This document shows positions 52,084-61,168 of a stretch of DNA of 64,000 bases, one piece after another (within the stretch, counting starts at the first letter, position 1; each line of letters begins with the position of its first letter). Made by a program: the position numbers and the translations under genes. Origin of the DNA: an uncultured Flavobacteriales bacterium (GTDB lineage Bacteria > Bacteroidota > Bacteroidia > Flavobacteriales > BACL11). The notes under the pieces were generated by a model. That model saw only the letters and a program-made list of their open reading frames with translations. It made no database searches and was not told the DNA's origin. The stretch is from positions 62,001-126,000 of the forward strand of contig CAJQJY010000004.1 of the NCBI GenBank assembly GCA_905478765.1, read 5' to 3'.

Positions 52084-53771
52084 TGGAAAAAAGGTGGATT
52101 ATTCAAAAATCAGATCAGAAATTAGTGCAAAAATTAGCAAAGGATTTAGCAGTAAACCATATTGTTGCTCATCTTTTAGTTTTAAGAGGTATTGAAAATT
52201 TTGATGATGCAAAACTATTTTTCAGGCCTGAGTTAAAGCATTTACATGACCCTTTTTTGATGAAGAATATGCAAGATGCTGTTGATAGAATTGATAAAGC
52301 AATTACGAGTAAAGAAAAGGTTTTAGTGTATGGAGATTATGATGTAGATGGTACCACATCTGTAGCTATGATGTATTCTTTCTTGAAAAGATTTTTGCCT
52401 GAAATTGAATATTATATCCCATGTAGATATGAAGAAGGGTATGGGATTTCATTCAAAGGAATTGATTATGCAGAAAAGAATAATTTTTCATTAATTATTG
52501 CTTTGGATTGCGGGATTAGGGCATTTAATCAAGTAGATTATGCTAATGAGAAAGAAATAGATTTTATTATTTGCGATCATCATAACCCTGCTGGTAAAAT
52601 ACCTAATGCTGTTGCTATTTTAAATCCAAAGCAAAGTGATTGTAATTATCCTTACAAAGAGCTTTCAGGCTGTGGAGTTGGGTTTAAATTAATTCAAGCA
52701 TATAGTCAGAAAAATAATATTGATTTTTCAGAAATTTCAGAGTATTTGGATTTGTTAACAGTAAGTATAGGCGCGGATATTGTGCCTATGACTGGTGAAA
52801 ATAGAGTTTTTTCCTATTTTGGATTACAACAAATCAACACTCATCCTAGGCCAGGATTAAAAGCATTAATGGATATTGCTAATAAAATAAAAGAACTTTC
52901 AATTTCGGATTTAGTTTTTGGGATATCTCCAAGAATTAATGCGGCTGGCAGAATTGAACATGCAAAAAAAGCAGTTGAAATTTTAGTTGAGCAAGATTTA
53001 GATAGAGCTGAAAAACTTGCTTCATTTATTGAGGAGAATAATGTAACTAGGAAAAATTTGGATCAAAATATAACTAAGGAAGCTCTAGAAATGATTGATG
53101 AAAATAAAAAATCAACAGTTGTTTTTAGTGAAAATTGGCATAAAGGAGTAGTAGGTATTGTTGCATCACGATTAATAGAATCTCATTATAAGCCGACTAT
53201 TGTATTGGCTGAAAAAAATGGCATATTAACTGGATCTGCTCGCTCTGTGCATGATTTTGATTTATATGAAGCAATTTCAAAATGTGCTTATTTATGTGAA
53301 AAGTTTGGGGGACATAAATATGCTGCAGGCTTAAGTATTAAAAAAGAAAATTTATCAGAATTTATTATTGTTTTTGAAAAAGCAGTTTCTGAGAGCATTA
53401 CAGAGGATCAATTATCTCCAAAAATTGATGTTGATATGGAAATTGATATTGATGCTGTAGATGATAAATTATTTAGGATAATAAAACAATTTTCTCCTTT
53501 CGGTCCTCAGAATTTATCTCCTATTTTTGTAAGTAGGTGTGTAGTAGATAATGGCTATGGGAAAAGGATTGGTGCGGATAAATCTCACTTGAGAATAAAT
53601 ACAAAAACAGCATCAGGATCTCTTGCTGGAATTGGCTTTAATATGGGAAATGTCTTTGAAAAAATTAAAGATTATAATGAATTTGATATTTGTTATACTA
53701 TAAATGAAAATGAGTGGAATGGAAAAAAAAACTTACAATTGATGCTAAATGATCTAAAGGTTAATTCTTAA
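52083..53771 (+). CDS. recJ: Single-stranded-DNA-specific exonuclease RecJ
   Basis: 5'-3' exonuclease of the DHH family used in recombination and mismatch repair. 562 residues. The core motifs are V-Y-G-D-Y-D-V-D-G-T-T-S (about 81-92), the D-H-H motif in I-I-C-D-H-H-N-P (about 162-169), and D-C-G-I-R. The DHHA1 region holds G-I-S-P-R-I-N-A-A-G-R and G-G-H-K-Y-A-A-G. A C-terminal OB-fold segment is present. The last 18 bases overlap the convergent PAP2 gene. recO (26188) belongs to the same repair pathway. Confidence 0.96.
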   Translation: MEKRWIIQKSDQKLVQKLAKDLAVNHIVAHLLVLRGIENFDDAKLFFRPELKHLHDPFLMKNMQDAVDRIDKAITSKEKVLVYGDYDVDGTTSVAMMYSFLKRFLPEIEYYIPCRYEEGYGISFKGIDYAEKNNFSLIIALDCGIRAFNQVDYANEKEIDFIICDHHNPAGKIPNAVAILNPKQSDCNYPYKELSGCGVGFKLIQAYSQKNNIDFSEISEYLDLLTVSIGADIVPMTGENRVFSYFGLQQINTHPRPGLKALMDIANKIKELSISDLVFGISPRINAAGRIEHAKKAVEILVEQDLDRAEKLASFIEENNVTRKNLDQNITKEALEMIDENKKSTVVFSENWHKGVVGIVASRLIESHYKPTIVLAEKNGILTGSARSVHDFDLYEAISKCAYLCEKFGGHKYAAGLSIKKENLSEFIIVFEKAVSESITEDQLSPKIDVDMEIDIDAVDDKLFRIIKQFSPFGPQNLSPIFVSRCVVDNGYGKRIGADKSHLRINTKTASGSLAGIGFNMGNVFEKIKDYNEFDICYTINENEWNGKKNLQLMLNDLKVNS

Positions 53772-54284
53772 TCCGTAAGTTTGAATTCCCTGATTACTAC
53801 TTGTGGTTAATTCTATTTTATTTTTGAATGGTTTTGTAAAGATATATGCACTTCCTATGCCTAGTAGAGCACCAGCTACTACATCATAATAGTCATGATT
53901 TTTAGAGTAAACTCTACTCCACCCTACATAGCTAGCAAGTATATAAGCTGGAACACCTGCTTTTAGTCCATAACGTTTTTCTATAAATGCAGCACCAGTA
54001 AAAGCTGCTGTAGTATGCCCTGAAGGGTAGCTGTAACTACCACCATTCGGCCTTTCCTTATTGATAATTCTTTTTAAACTATGAGTTACTATAAAAGAGC
54101 TCCCCATAGTTTTAATAAATTGTAAAGGAGCTTTTTGATTATCTTTGTAAATATAAATAGAAGCAAAAGCCCAAACAGGTAATGCTATCTGAAGATTATC
54201 ACCAATTTTTTCATAATTAATATTTTGAGCTGTTATCTCAGAAATAAAAACCATGCAAATAAATATGGAGAATAATCTACCCAA
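53754..54284 (-). CDS. Secreted PAP2 family phosphatase
   Basis: 176 residues: a signal peptide or anchor (about 1-19, EITAQ) and a PAP2 domain with the full phosphatase motif: K-R-I-I-N-K-E-R-P (K-x6-RP), Y-P-S-G-H-T-T, and S-R-V-Y-S-K-N-H-D-Y-Y-D (SR-x5-H-x3-D). Likely dephosphorylates a lipid or polyprenyl phosphate in the periplasm; the substrate is unknown. The ATG overlaps the dnaG stop by 8 bases. Confidence 0.88.
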   Translation of the reverse strand: MGRLFSIFICMVFISEITAQNINYEKIGDNLQIALPVWAFASIYIYKDNQKAPLQFIKTMGSSFIVTHSLKRIINKERPNGGSYSYPSGHTTAAFTGAAFIEKRYGLKAGVPAYILASYVGWSRVYSKNHDYYDVVAGALLGIGSAYIFTKPFKNKIELTTSSNQGIQTYGLRINL

Positions 54285-56175
54285 TATTTCTTCCTAAAAG
54301 TTTAGCAATTTGAGTTTTTATCTTAGTAAGTTCATTTAGTTTTTTAGTACCTGCAGTATCAATAGTTTCTTCTTGAATTGCTTTTTGAAGCTCTGATATT
54401 TGAAAATCAACTACACCTTTTTTAAGTGACAAGATTGCTTTTTTAGTGGTTTTTTGCATCTTTTGGCTTTCAAGTCCGGTATAGATTTTATGTCTTTCTT
54501 CCCAATTATTACTAATACTATGTGGGGTTGCAACTAAGTTTACAGCCAAAGAACTAATATGTTCTTCATTACTATTTATAAAAGATTGGATATTTATTTT
54601 ACCAGTTTCTTCAATTTTAGCAATAATCTGCTTATAGATATCATTGTGAATTGGTGTAGAAAATTCGATACCATCATTTTCTAACTCATTTATTATCATT
54701 GCGGCAACACTTTCATCTTCTTCATCTAGAATAAATGTTTCATTTCCATAGTTTAGCAGTAATCGTAAAACTTCTTCCTCTTGTTTTTGTAGTTTATCTT
54801 CAGAGTTGCTACTAATTTTTTTAGTTTTTACAGCTTCTTGTTTGAGGCTTAAATTTCTAATAGGAGAGCTTACTACCATTGACCTTGCTTTATTTACTTG
54901 GGCAATTAATTTAACTTCCTCTATACCTAGTTTTTGGTGATATATTTTACAATATTCTTCTCTACTAAATACATCCGGGATTTCAGATATTGATTTGATT
55001 ATTTTCTTTTTAATTTCAATAACTTGAGTAGGGTCATTGATATCCTTTAGTTTGTAAAGCTCAATTAGATAATCAACAAAATTTACTGCAGATTTTTCTA
55101 AATATTCTTGAAATTCCTCTGTTCTTAATTTTTTTGAGAATGAGTCTGGATCTTCTCCATCAGGGAAAGATGCAATCTTTACATTCATTTCTGCTTTTAG
55201 ACACAAATCAATAGATCGAAGGGTTGCTTTTATTCCAGCTTTATCTCCATCAAAAAGTAAAGTTACATTATTTGTTGAACGTTTTATTAACTGAATTTGT
55301 TGAGGTCCTAATGCTGTACCGGAAGCAGAAACAACATTTTCCACTCCATTTTGATGCATAGAAATTACATCTGTATACCCTTCAACAATAAAACATCTAT
55401 CAGCTTTGCTAATTGCTTGTTTAGATAGGTTAAGCCCATATAAAACTTTGGATTTATCATATATTAAAGTTTCCCCAGAGTTTAAATATTTTGATTTCGC
55501 ATCAGGGCTAAATGCTCTCCCCCCAAATCCAATAACTTTACCTATATAGGAATGAATTGTAAAAATGGTTCTCTCACGAAATTTATCATAAGTTTTTCCA
55601 TCTTCATTTTTTCCAATTAAACTTGAAGCAGCTAAAATTTCTAAGTCATAACCAGCTTTTGTTGCTGCTTTTTCAAAGGAGTTTTGCTTTTTAGGGCTAT
55701 ATCCTAATTGGAATTTTTTAATTGTATCTTCAGAAAACCCTCTTTCTTTAAAATAGCTTAATCCTACTGCTTTTCCCTCTGAAGTATTCCATAAAACATT
55801 TTGAAAGTATTCGCTTGCAAATTTAGTTGCAATAAATTGACTTTCTTTAGCTGACATTCTGCTTTCCTGCTCAGGAGTAAGTTCTTGCTCTTCAATTTCA
55901 ATATTATATTTGTCTGCAGCATATCGCAAAGCTTCAGGAAAGGAAACCCCCTGTATTTCTTGTATAAAATTTATGCTATTACCCCCCTTTTGACAACCAA
56001 AACACTTGTAGATACCTTTAGTTGGAGATACAACAAATGAGGGTGTTTTCTCATCATGAAAAGGGCACCTCCCCTTGTAATTTACACCTGCTTTTTTGAG
56101 CTCAACAAAATCACCTACAATTTCCTCAACTCTTACTGTATCAAATATCTTTTCTATCGTATCTTGAGGGATCAT
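54277..56175 (-). CDS. dnaG: DNA primase
   Basis: 632 residues. A CHC2 zinc finger at the N-terminus (C37, H40, C58, C61) binds template. The TOPRIM catalytic core (about 255-345) shows V-E-G-Y-T-D-V and F-D-G-D-K-A-G. The C-terminal helicase-binding domain is variable. It makes RNA primers for replication with DnaB. It overlaps the polyprenyl synthase stop by 4 bases; the usual dnaG-rpsU-rpoD arrangement is absent. Confidence 0.96.
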   Translation of the reverse strand: MIPQDTIEKIFDTVRVEEIVGDFVELKKAGVNYKGRCPFHDEKTPSFVVSPTKGIYKCFGCQKGGNSINFIQEIQGVSFPEALRYAADKYNIEIEEQELTPEQESRMSAKESQFIATKFASEYFQNVLWNTSEGKAVGLSYFKERGFSEDTIKKFQLGYSPKKQNSFEKAATKAGYDLEILAASSLIGKNEDGKTYDKFRERTIFTIHSYIGKVIGFGGRAFSPDAKSKYLNSGETLIYDKSKVLYGLNLSKQAISKADRCFIVEGYTDVISMHQNGVENVVSASGTALGPQQIQLIKRSTNNVTLLFDGDKAGIKATLRSIDLCLKAEMNVKIASFPDGEDPDSFSKKLRTEEFQEYLEKSAVNFVDYLIELYKLKDINDPTQVIEIKKKIIKSISEIPDVFSREEYCKIYHQKLGIEEVKLIAQVNKARSMVVSSPIRNLSLKQEAVKTKKISSNSEDKLQKQEEEVLRLLLNYGNETFILDEEDESVAAMIINELENDGIEFSTPIHNDIYKQIIAKIEETGKINIQSFINSNEEHISSLAVNLVATPHSISNNWEERHKIYTGLESQKMQKTTKKAILSLKKGVVDFQISELQKAIQEETIDTAGTKKLNELTKIKTQIAKLLGRNIG

Positions 56176-57146
56176 TTTTTTCTATTTACAACATAATTTA
56201 ACAATAATTCCAATGATTTTCTTGCTTCATTATCATCAAACTGATTTAGAATTTCAAGCGCTTCATCACGATACTTTATCATTACATTCTCAGCATAATT
56301 CAAACCTCCATTTTCTTTCACCAGCTCAATCAATTCCGCTACTTTTTTATCGTTTTCATGATGGTTTTTTACAATATTTATAATATTATTTTTCTCTTTC
56401 TTGGAGACATTATTTAGAGTGTAAATGAGTGGAAGAGTCATTTTTTGTTCTCTAATATCAATACCTGTTGGCTTACCTATAAATGTACTCTGAGTATAGT
56501 CAAACAAATCATCCTTTATTTGAAAAGCAATACCTGCTTTTTCACCAAACAAACGCATTGTTTCAACAGTATTTTTATCCTCTCCAACTGAATTTGCTCC
56601 ACTAGCACAACAAGCCGCAATTAAAGCAGCTGTTTTCTGTCGGATAATATCAAAGTAAACCTTTTCTGTAATATCTAGTTTTCTAGCTTTTTCAATTTGC
56701 AGAAGTTCCCCTTCGCTCATGTCCTGAACAGCAGTACTCATGATTTTTAAAAGTTCAAATTCTTCATGTTTTACAGCTAAAAGCAATCCTCTACTCAGTA
56801 AAAAATCTCCAACTAAAACAGCAATTTTATTTTTCCAAAGTGCATTTATTGAAAAGAATCCTCTTCTAAAATTTGCCTCGTCAATTACATCATCATGTAC
56901 TAAAGTTGCTGTGTGTAAAAGCTCTATCATTGATGCTGCACGGTAGGTATTTTCCTCAAATTTCCCAAAAAGTTTAGCTGTTAGAAAAACAAACATTGGA
57001 CGCATTTGCTTTCCTTTTCTCTTGATGATATAATGCATAATCCTATCAAGTAATGAAACATTGCTTTTTAATGAATCTTTGAACTTGTTTTCGAACAAAT
57101 CCATTTCCAATTTAATGGGTACTTTTATATCTTTAATTATTGACAA
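56172..57146 (-). CDS. ispB: Trans-polyprenyl diphosphate synthase (octaprenyl/menaquinone side-chain type)
   Basis: 324 residues from a TTG at 57146, chosen because the usual N-terminus (about 18 residues before M-D-L-F-E-N-K-F) begins here. The first Asp-rich motif is D-D-V-I-D in H-T-A-T-L-V-H-D-D-V-I-D (about 86-97), and the second is F-Q-I-K-D-D-L-F-D-Y. It elongates isopentenyl units, probably for the menaquinone tail, using precursors from the dxs/ispD pathway. The length class is not readable with certainty. The 75 bases before it, up to rlmN, contain only weak promoter-like sequence. Confidence 0.9.
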   Translation of the reverse strand: MSIIKDIKVPIKLEMDLFENKFKDSLKSNVSLLDRIMHYIIKRKGKQMRPMFVFLTAKLFGKFEENTYRAASMIELLHTATLVHDDVIDEANFRRGFFSINALWKNKIAVLVGDFLLSRGLLLAVKHEEFELLKIMSTAVQDMSEGELLQIEKARKLDITEKVYFDIIRQKTAALIAACCASGANSVGEDKNTVETMRLFGEKAGIAFQIKDDLFDYTQSTFIGKPTGIDIREQKMTLPLIYTLNNVSKKEKNNIINIVKNHHENDKKVAELIELVKENGGLNYAENVMIKYRDEALEILNQFDDNEARKSLELLLNYVVNRKK

Positions 57147-57221
57147 AATAAATGTAAAGTAGATACGCGAATATACAAAGAAATGTGCCCTAAAAAAGTT
57201 TAATTTTTCTTTGTTAAAAAG

Positions 57222-58262
57222 TTATTTAAGTTTATTTACTAATTGCCCACAGGCAGCAGCAATATCTTTCCCTTTACTTCTTCTTAAATTTACAATTAAT
57301 TTTTTCTCTTCTAAGAGTTTAATAAAATTTTCAGTAACCTTATTTGAAGATTTTTCATAAGGCAAATCATCAACATTATTGTATTCAATTAGATTAATTT
57401 TACATGGACTCGCTTTTGCAAATTGCACCAGTTTTTGCGCATCTTCTAAACTGTCATTTAAATCTTTGAATAAGATATATTCATAAGTAATTCTACTGCC
57501 TGTTTTATCATAAAAATATTGAACTGAATCCCTTAGCTCTTCTAGTTTTATTTTTTGATTTAAGGGCATCAAAATATCTCTTTTACTGTTGCTAGCGGTG
57601 TGTAATGAAATAGCAAGATTAAATCTCACGTCATCATCAGCTAATTTCATAATCATTTTAGCAATTCCTGCAGTAGAGACTGTTATTCTTTTTGGAGACA
57701 TGCCTAACCCTTGTTCAGTTGTGATGAATTTAACACTCCCTAATAAAGCTTTGTAATTTAAAAGAGGTTCTCCCATACCCATATAAACTATGTTAGATAA
57801 TGGTTTCCCAAAATTAGAAATAGCTTCTTCATTTAAGATAAAAACTTGGTCATAAATTTCAGATGCGCTTAAGTTTCTGTCCAATTTCATTGTTCCAGTG
57901 GCACAAAACTCACAAGCCAAACTACACCCAATTTGTGATGAGACGCACGCAGTCAGTCTATTTTTTGAAGGGATTATTACTCCTTCAACTAATAGTTTGT
58001 CATGCAATTGAAGGCTGTACTTAATTGTACCGTCAATACTTCTTTCCGCTTTATGGATTTTTACTGCATTTATAGCAAAATTAGTATAAAATAATTCACG
58101 CATATTCTTAGACAAGGAAGTCATTTCTTCAAATGAAACAGCTCTTTTTTTCCATAACCATAACCAAACTTGTTTTGCTCTAAATTTAGGCATTTTATGC
58201 TCTAAACAGAATTCTTGTATCTGCTCTAAACTTAATTCTCTGATGTCTTTTTTCTCACTCAT
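57222..58262 (-). CDS. rlmN: Dual-specificity 23S rRNA/tRNA adenine-C2 methyltransferase RlmN
   Basis: 346 residues from ATG 58262; an in-frame TTG at 58274 would add four residues. Radical SAM enzyme methylating A2503 of 23S rRNA and A37 of certain tRNAs. The [4Fe-4S] motif is C-S-L-A-C-E-F-C, followed by A-T-G. S-S-Q-I-G-C precedes it, and a C-terminal Cys in A-A-C-G-Q-L is the methyl-carrying cysteine. Divergent from the amidohydrolase gene with only 32 bases between starts. Confidence 0.96.
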   Translation of the reverse strand: MSEKKDIRELSLEQIQEFCLEHKMPKFRAKQVWLWLWKKRAVSFEEMTSLSKNMRELFYTNFAINAVKIHKAERSIDGTIKYSLQLHDKLLVEGVIIPSKNRLTACVSSQIGCSLACEFCATGTMKLDRNLSASEIYDQVFILNEEAISNFGKPLSNIVYMGMGEPLLNYKALLGSVKFITTEQGLGMSPKRITVSTAGIAKMIMKLADDDVRFNLAISLHTASNSKRDILMPLNQKIKLEELRDSVQYFYDKTGSRITYEYILFKDLNDSLEDAQKLVQFAKASPCKINLIEYNNVDDLPYEKSSNKVTENFIKLLEEKKLIVNLRRSKGKDIAAACGQLVNKLK

Positions 58263-58271
58263 AATATATTG

Positions 58272-58279
58272 CAAAGATA
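58272..58279 (-). promoter_or_regulatory. TAnnTTTG -7 box for rlmN
   Basis: TATCTTTG on the minus strand, 9 bases before ATG 58262, back to back (3-base gap) with the plus-strand box. Confidence 0.5.
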
Positions 58280-58282
58280 TAT

Positions 58283-58290
58283 TACTTTTG
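58283..58290 (+). promoter_or_regulatory. TAnnTTTG -7 box 4 bases before the amidohydrolase
   Basis: TACTTTTG followed by tgct and ATG 58295. Because of the tight spacing, any -33 region of either promoter must lie within the other gene's coding start. Confidence 0.55.
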
Positions 58291-58294
58291 TGCT

Positions 58295-59404
58295 ATGCGA
58301 TTTTTAACTGCCAATTATTTATATCCACTAAATATTTCTCCAATTAAAGAAGGAGTATTGCAACTTTCTGATACAGGAGAGGTTATTAATATTTTTGAAA
58401 ATAGAAATGATGTTTTCACTGAAAAACTAGAAATTTTTGATGGTATTTTATGTCCAGGATTTGTAAATGCGCATTGTCATTTGGAACTATCCCACCTTTT
58501 AGGAAAGGCAGAAAAAGGCAAAGGGCTTTTGGATTTTATAGGTGCAATTCAGCAAAGAAATAGTTATTCAGCAATTGAAAAACAAATTGCAATTAACAAG
58601 GCTGAACAGCAAATGATTACAAATGGAATTGTTGCGGTTGGCGACATTTGCAACACTACTGATACTTTGTCACAAAAGCAAAAAAGAAACTTAAAGTATT
58701 ATAATTTTATTGAGGTTTTTGGGGTTGAGGATGACTTAGTAAAACAAATTATTTCTGTTGCTAAATATCTAAGAAATCAGTTTAGAAAAGCTGGACAAAA
58801 GGCAACAATTTCTCCTCATGCACCATATTCTGTTCCTCCTAAATTAATGGAAGAAATAAAAAACTCATTTTCTACTGAAGATGAATTGATGACTATACAT
58901 ATGCAAGAAACAAAGCATGAAAATGATTTGTTTGAATATAAAAGAGGATCATTCTATAATTGGTTGAAAGAAATAAATGCAAGTCCAGAAGTATGGAATT
59001 ATAGAACCAAATCTAATTCAGTTTTAGAAGAATTAGGAAATAAAAAAATGCTATTGGTTCATAATACTTTTGCTAAAAAGAAAAATGTTACAGAAAACTA
59101 TTACTGCACTTGCCCAAAAGCTAATTTATACATTGAAAACGCATTGCCAGACTATTCAATATTTGATGCAGATAAATTGTGTGTAGGAACAGATAGTTTA
59201 GCTTCTAATAATTCCCTTTCTATCTTGGAGGAACTTAACATAATACAAGAAAACTCTAATTTTGATTTGAATACCCTTTTGAAAATTGCGTGTAAAAATG
59301 GTGCAGAAGCTTTGGGATTTGAGAAATTAGGAACTTTTGAAAAAGGGAAAATACCAGGAGTGAATTTAATATTTGATTTAAATGAATTAAAAGTTATTGC
59401 TTAA
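58295..59404 (+). CDS. Amidohydrolase (aminodeoxyfutalosine deaminase/TrzA-like)
   Basis: 369 residues of the metal-dependent amidohydrolase barrel. Metal ligands are visible in N-A-H60-C-H62, and likely ligands in I-H-M-Q-E-T, V-H-N-T-F and G-T-D-S-L-A-S. The segment H-L-E-L-S-H-L-L-G-K-A and the I-S-P-H-A-P-Y-S motif resemble aminodeoxyfutalosine deaminases (alternative menaquinone pathway) and related cytosine-deaminase-like enzymes. The substrate cannot be decided by eye, and no other futalosine gene is in view. Transcribed alone. The last 11 bases overlap ispD convergently. Confidence 0.78.
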   Translation: MRFLTANYLYPLNISPIKEGVLQLSDTGEVINIFENRNDVFTEKLEIFDGILCPGFVNAHCHLELSHLLGKAEKGKGLLDFIGAIQQRNSYSAIEKQIAINKAEQQMITNGIVAVGDICNTTDTLSQKQKRNLKYYNFIEVFGVEDDLVKQIISVAKYLRNQFRKAGQKATISPHAPYSVPPKLMEEIKNSFSTEDELMTIHMQETKHENDLFEYKRGSFYNWLKEINASPEVWNYRTKSNSVLEELGNKKMLLVHNTFAKKKNVTENYYCTCPKANLYIENALPDYSIFDADKLCVGTDSLASNNSLSILEELNIIQENSNFDLNTLLKIACKNGAEALGFEKLGTFEKGKIPGVNLIFDLNELKVIA

Positions 59405-60047
59405 AAACTTTAGCAACCTTCATGTCGTCTTGGGTGGTGATTTTCAGATTTTTTTCATCTCCCAAAATCGTTTTTATTTCCCCTCCATTTGCTTCAAAAA
59501 CAGAAGCGTCATCTGTAAAAAGTTCAGAGAACTCTTGAGTGTAAGCATTTTTGATATCAGCACTTAAAAAACATTGTGGTGTTTGTACTTTATACAAGTT
59601 ACTTCTGTCAATATGAACAGAATTTTCTCCTTCAATTTTCCGAATAGAATTTTTTACAGGAATAATTGGAATTACTCCTCTTCCTCTTTTAGTTTCACCT
59701 ACTAAGTTATTAATTAATGCAGTAGAAATAAGTGGGCGAACCCCATCATGAATAGCAATAACTGAAGTGGTATCAATTTTATCAAGTCCATTTTTCACAG
59801 AATGAAACCTTGTTGACCCACCTTCAACTAAAATGTGTATTTGAGTAAAATTATTGATTTTACAAAGCCCATTCCAATAATCAAATTGCGACTTAGGTAA
59901 AACTAAAAAAATTTCCTCAAAATGAGAAAATTGTTTTATGGTGTGCATCAAAATCGGCAAGTTATTTAATAGTAAAAACTGCTTAGGAATATCGACATTC
60001 ATTCGCTCTCCCTTTCCTCCAGCAACTATTAAAGCAACTTTTTTCAT
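59394..60047 (-). CDS. ispD: 2-C-methyl-D-erythritol 4-phosphate cytidylyltransferase
   Basis: MEP-pathway enzyme attaching CMP to MEP, 217 residues. The nucleotide-binding opening is V-A-G-G-K-G-E-R-M-N, followed by D-I-P-K-Q-F. I-H-D-G-V-R-P-L (about 98-105) and S-L-T/L-T-D-D-A-S near the C-terminus are further marks. The start is the base after the queA stop, so the pair is an operon. ispF is not adjacent. Confidence 0.95.
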   Translation of the reverse strand: MKKVALIVAGGKGERMNVDIPKQFLLLNNLPILMHTIKQFSHFEEIFLVLPKSQFDYWNGLCKINNFTQIHILVEGGSTRFHSVKNGLDKIDTTSVIAIHDGVRPLISTALINNLVGETKRGRGVIPIIPVKNSIRKIEGENSVHIDRSNLYKVQTPQCFLSADIKNAYTQEFSELFTDDASVFEANGGEIKTILGDEKNLKITTQDDMKVAKVFKQ

Positions 60048-61103
60048 TTATAAAATTAGCATTGCGTCTCCATATGTATGGAAATTGTATTTTTTCTTAA
60101 TTCCTTCTTTGTATACTTTTTTCAAAAGATCTAAACCAGAAAAAGCAGAAACCTGCATCATTAAAGATGATTTAGGTAAATGAAAATTAGTTAGCATGCA
60201 ATTTGCAATTTTATGTTTGTAAGGGGGAAATAAAAATAAATTTGTCCACCCTTCAAAAGGAATTACTTCATGTTTTGTAGAGATAGAGGTTTCCAAGGTT
60301 CTCATCACAGTGGTCCCAACAGCACAAATTCTTTTGTTCTGCCTAATAGCAGTATTGATTTGCTCAGCAGCTCTTTTAGGTATACTAATTTGCTCTGATT
60401 CCATTTTATGCTTTGAAAGATCTTCTACCATAATTGGATTGAAAGTTCCTAAGCCAACATGTAATGTGGTTTCAGCAAATTCAATTCCATTCAATTCCAT
60501 TTGCTTCATTAAAATTTTATTAAAATGAAGCCCTGCAGTTGGTGCAGAAACAGCTCCTTCATGCTTTGCGTAAATAGTTTGAAATCGTTCAGCATCTTCT
60601 TTGGTTGCCTCTCTTCCAAAGTGTTTTGGGATTGGAGTTTCCCCAAGTGCTGTAATTGTTTGTTTAAATTCATCATGAGTCCCATCAAACAAAAATCTTA
60701 GCGTTCTTCCTCTTGATGTTGTATTGTCAATTACCTCAGCAACTAATTCATCATTCTCTCCAAAAAACAATTTATTACCGATTCTAATTTTTCTTGCAGG
60801 ATCAACTAAAACATCCCAAAGTCTGTTCTCTTGATTCAATTCTCTAAGTAAAAAGACTTCAATCATTGCTCCAGTTTTCTCTTTATTAGCTTGTAATCTT
60901 GCAGGAAACACTTTTGTATTATTGGTAACAACTACATCTCCTTCAACAAAATAATCTTTTAGATCAGATACTTTTTTGTGTTCAATTTTTCCATCTTCTC
61001 TATTAACAACCATCATTTTTGCATCTTCTCTGTGTTCGATAGGTTTATTAGGAATTCTTGTTTTTGGTAAGTCAAACTTGTACATTGACAATTTATATTT
61101 CAT
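60048..61103 (-). CDS. queA: S-adenosylmethionine:tRNA ribosyltransferase-isomerase
   Basis: Transfers a ribosyl-derived cyclopentane from SAM to preQ1 in tRNA during queuosine synthesis, 351 residues. Markers include [10 protein letters not shown] near 61-70, A-P-T-A-G-L-H-F near 188-195, and T-L-H-V-G-L-G-T-F. An in-frame ATG at 61085 is also possible, but the residues before it (K-L-S-M-Y-K-F) align with the usual K-L-S-x-F-x-F start. Followed directly by ispD. Confidence 0.95.
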   Translation of the reverse strand: MKYKLSMYKFDLPKTRIPNKPIEHREDAKMMVVNREDGKIEHKKVSDLKDYFVEGDVVVTNNTKVFPARLQANKEKTGAMIEVFLLRELNQENRLWDVLVDPARKIRIGNKLFFGENDELVAEVIDNTTSRGRTLRFLFDGTHDEFKQTITALGETPIPKHFGREATKEDAERFQTIYAKHEGAVSAPTAGLHFNKILMKQMELNGIEFAETTLHVGLGTFNPIMVEDLSKHKMESEQISIPKRAAEQINTAIRQNKRICAVGTTVMRTLETSISTKHEVIPFEGWTNLFLFPPYKHKIANCMLTNFHLPKSSLMMQVSAFSGLDLLKKVYKEGIKKKYNFHTYGDAMLIL

Positions 61104-61131
61104 CTGATATTTTGTTTTAAATTAAAGTTTG

Positions 61132-61139
61132 CAAATATA
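61132..61139 (-). promoter_or_regulatory. TAnnTTTG -7 box before queA
   Basis: TATATTTG on the minus strand with a 28-base leader to ATG 61103. It separates queA-ispD from the truB transcript. Confidence 0.5.
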
Positions 61140-61168
61140 ATGTATGGAAAAGCAGAAGTCAAGTAAAA

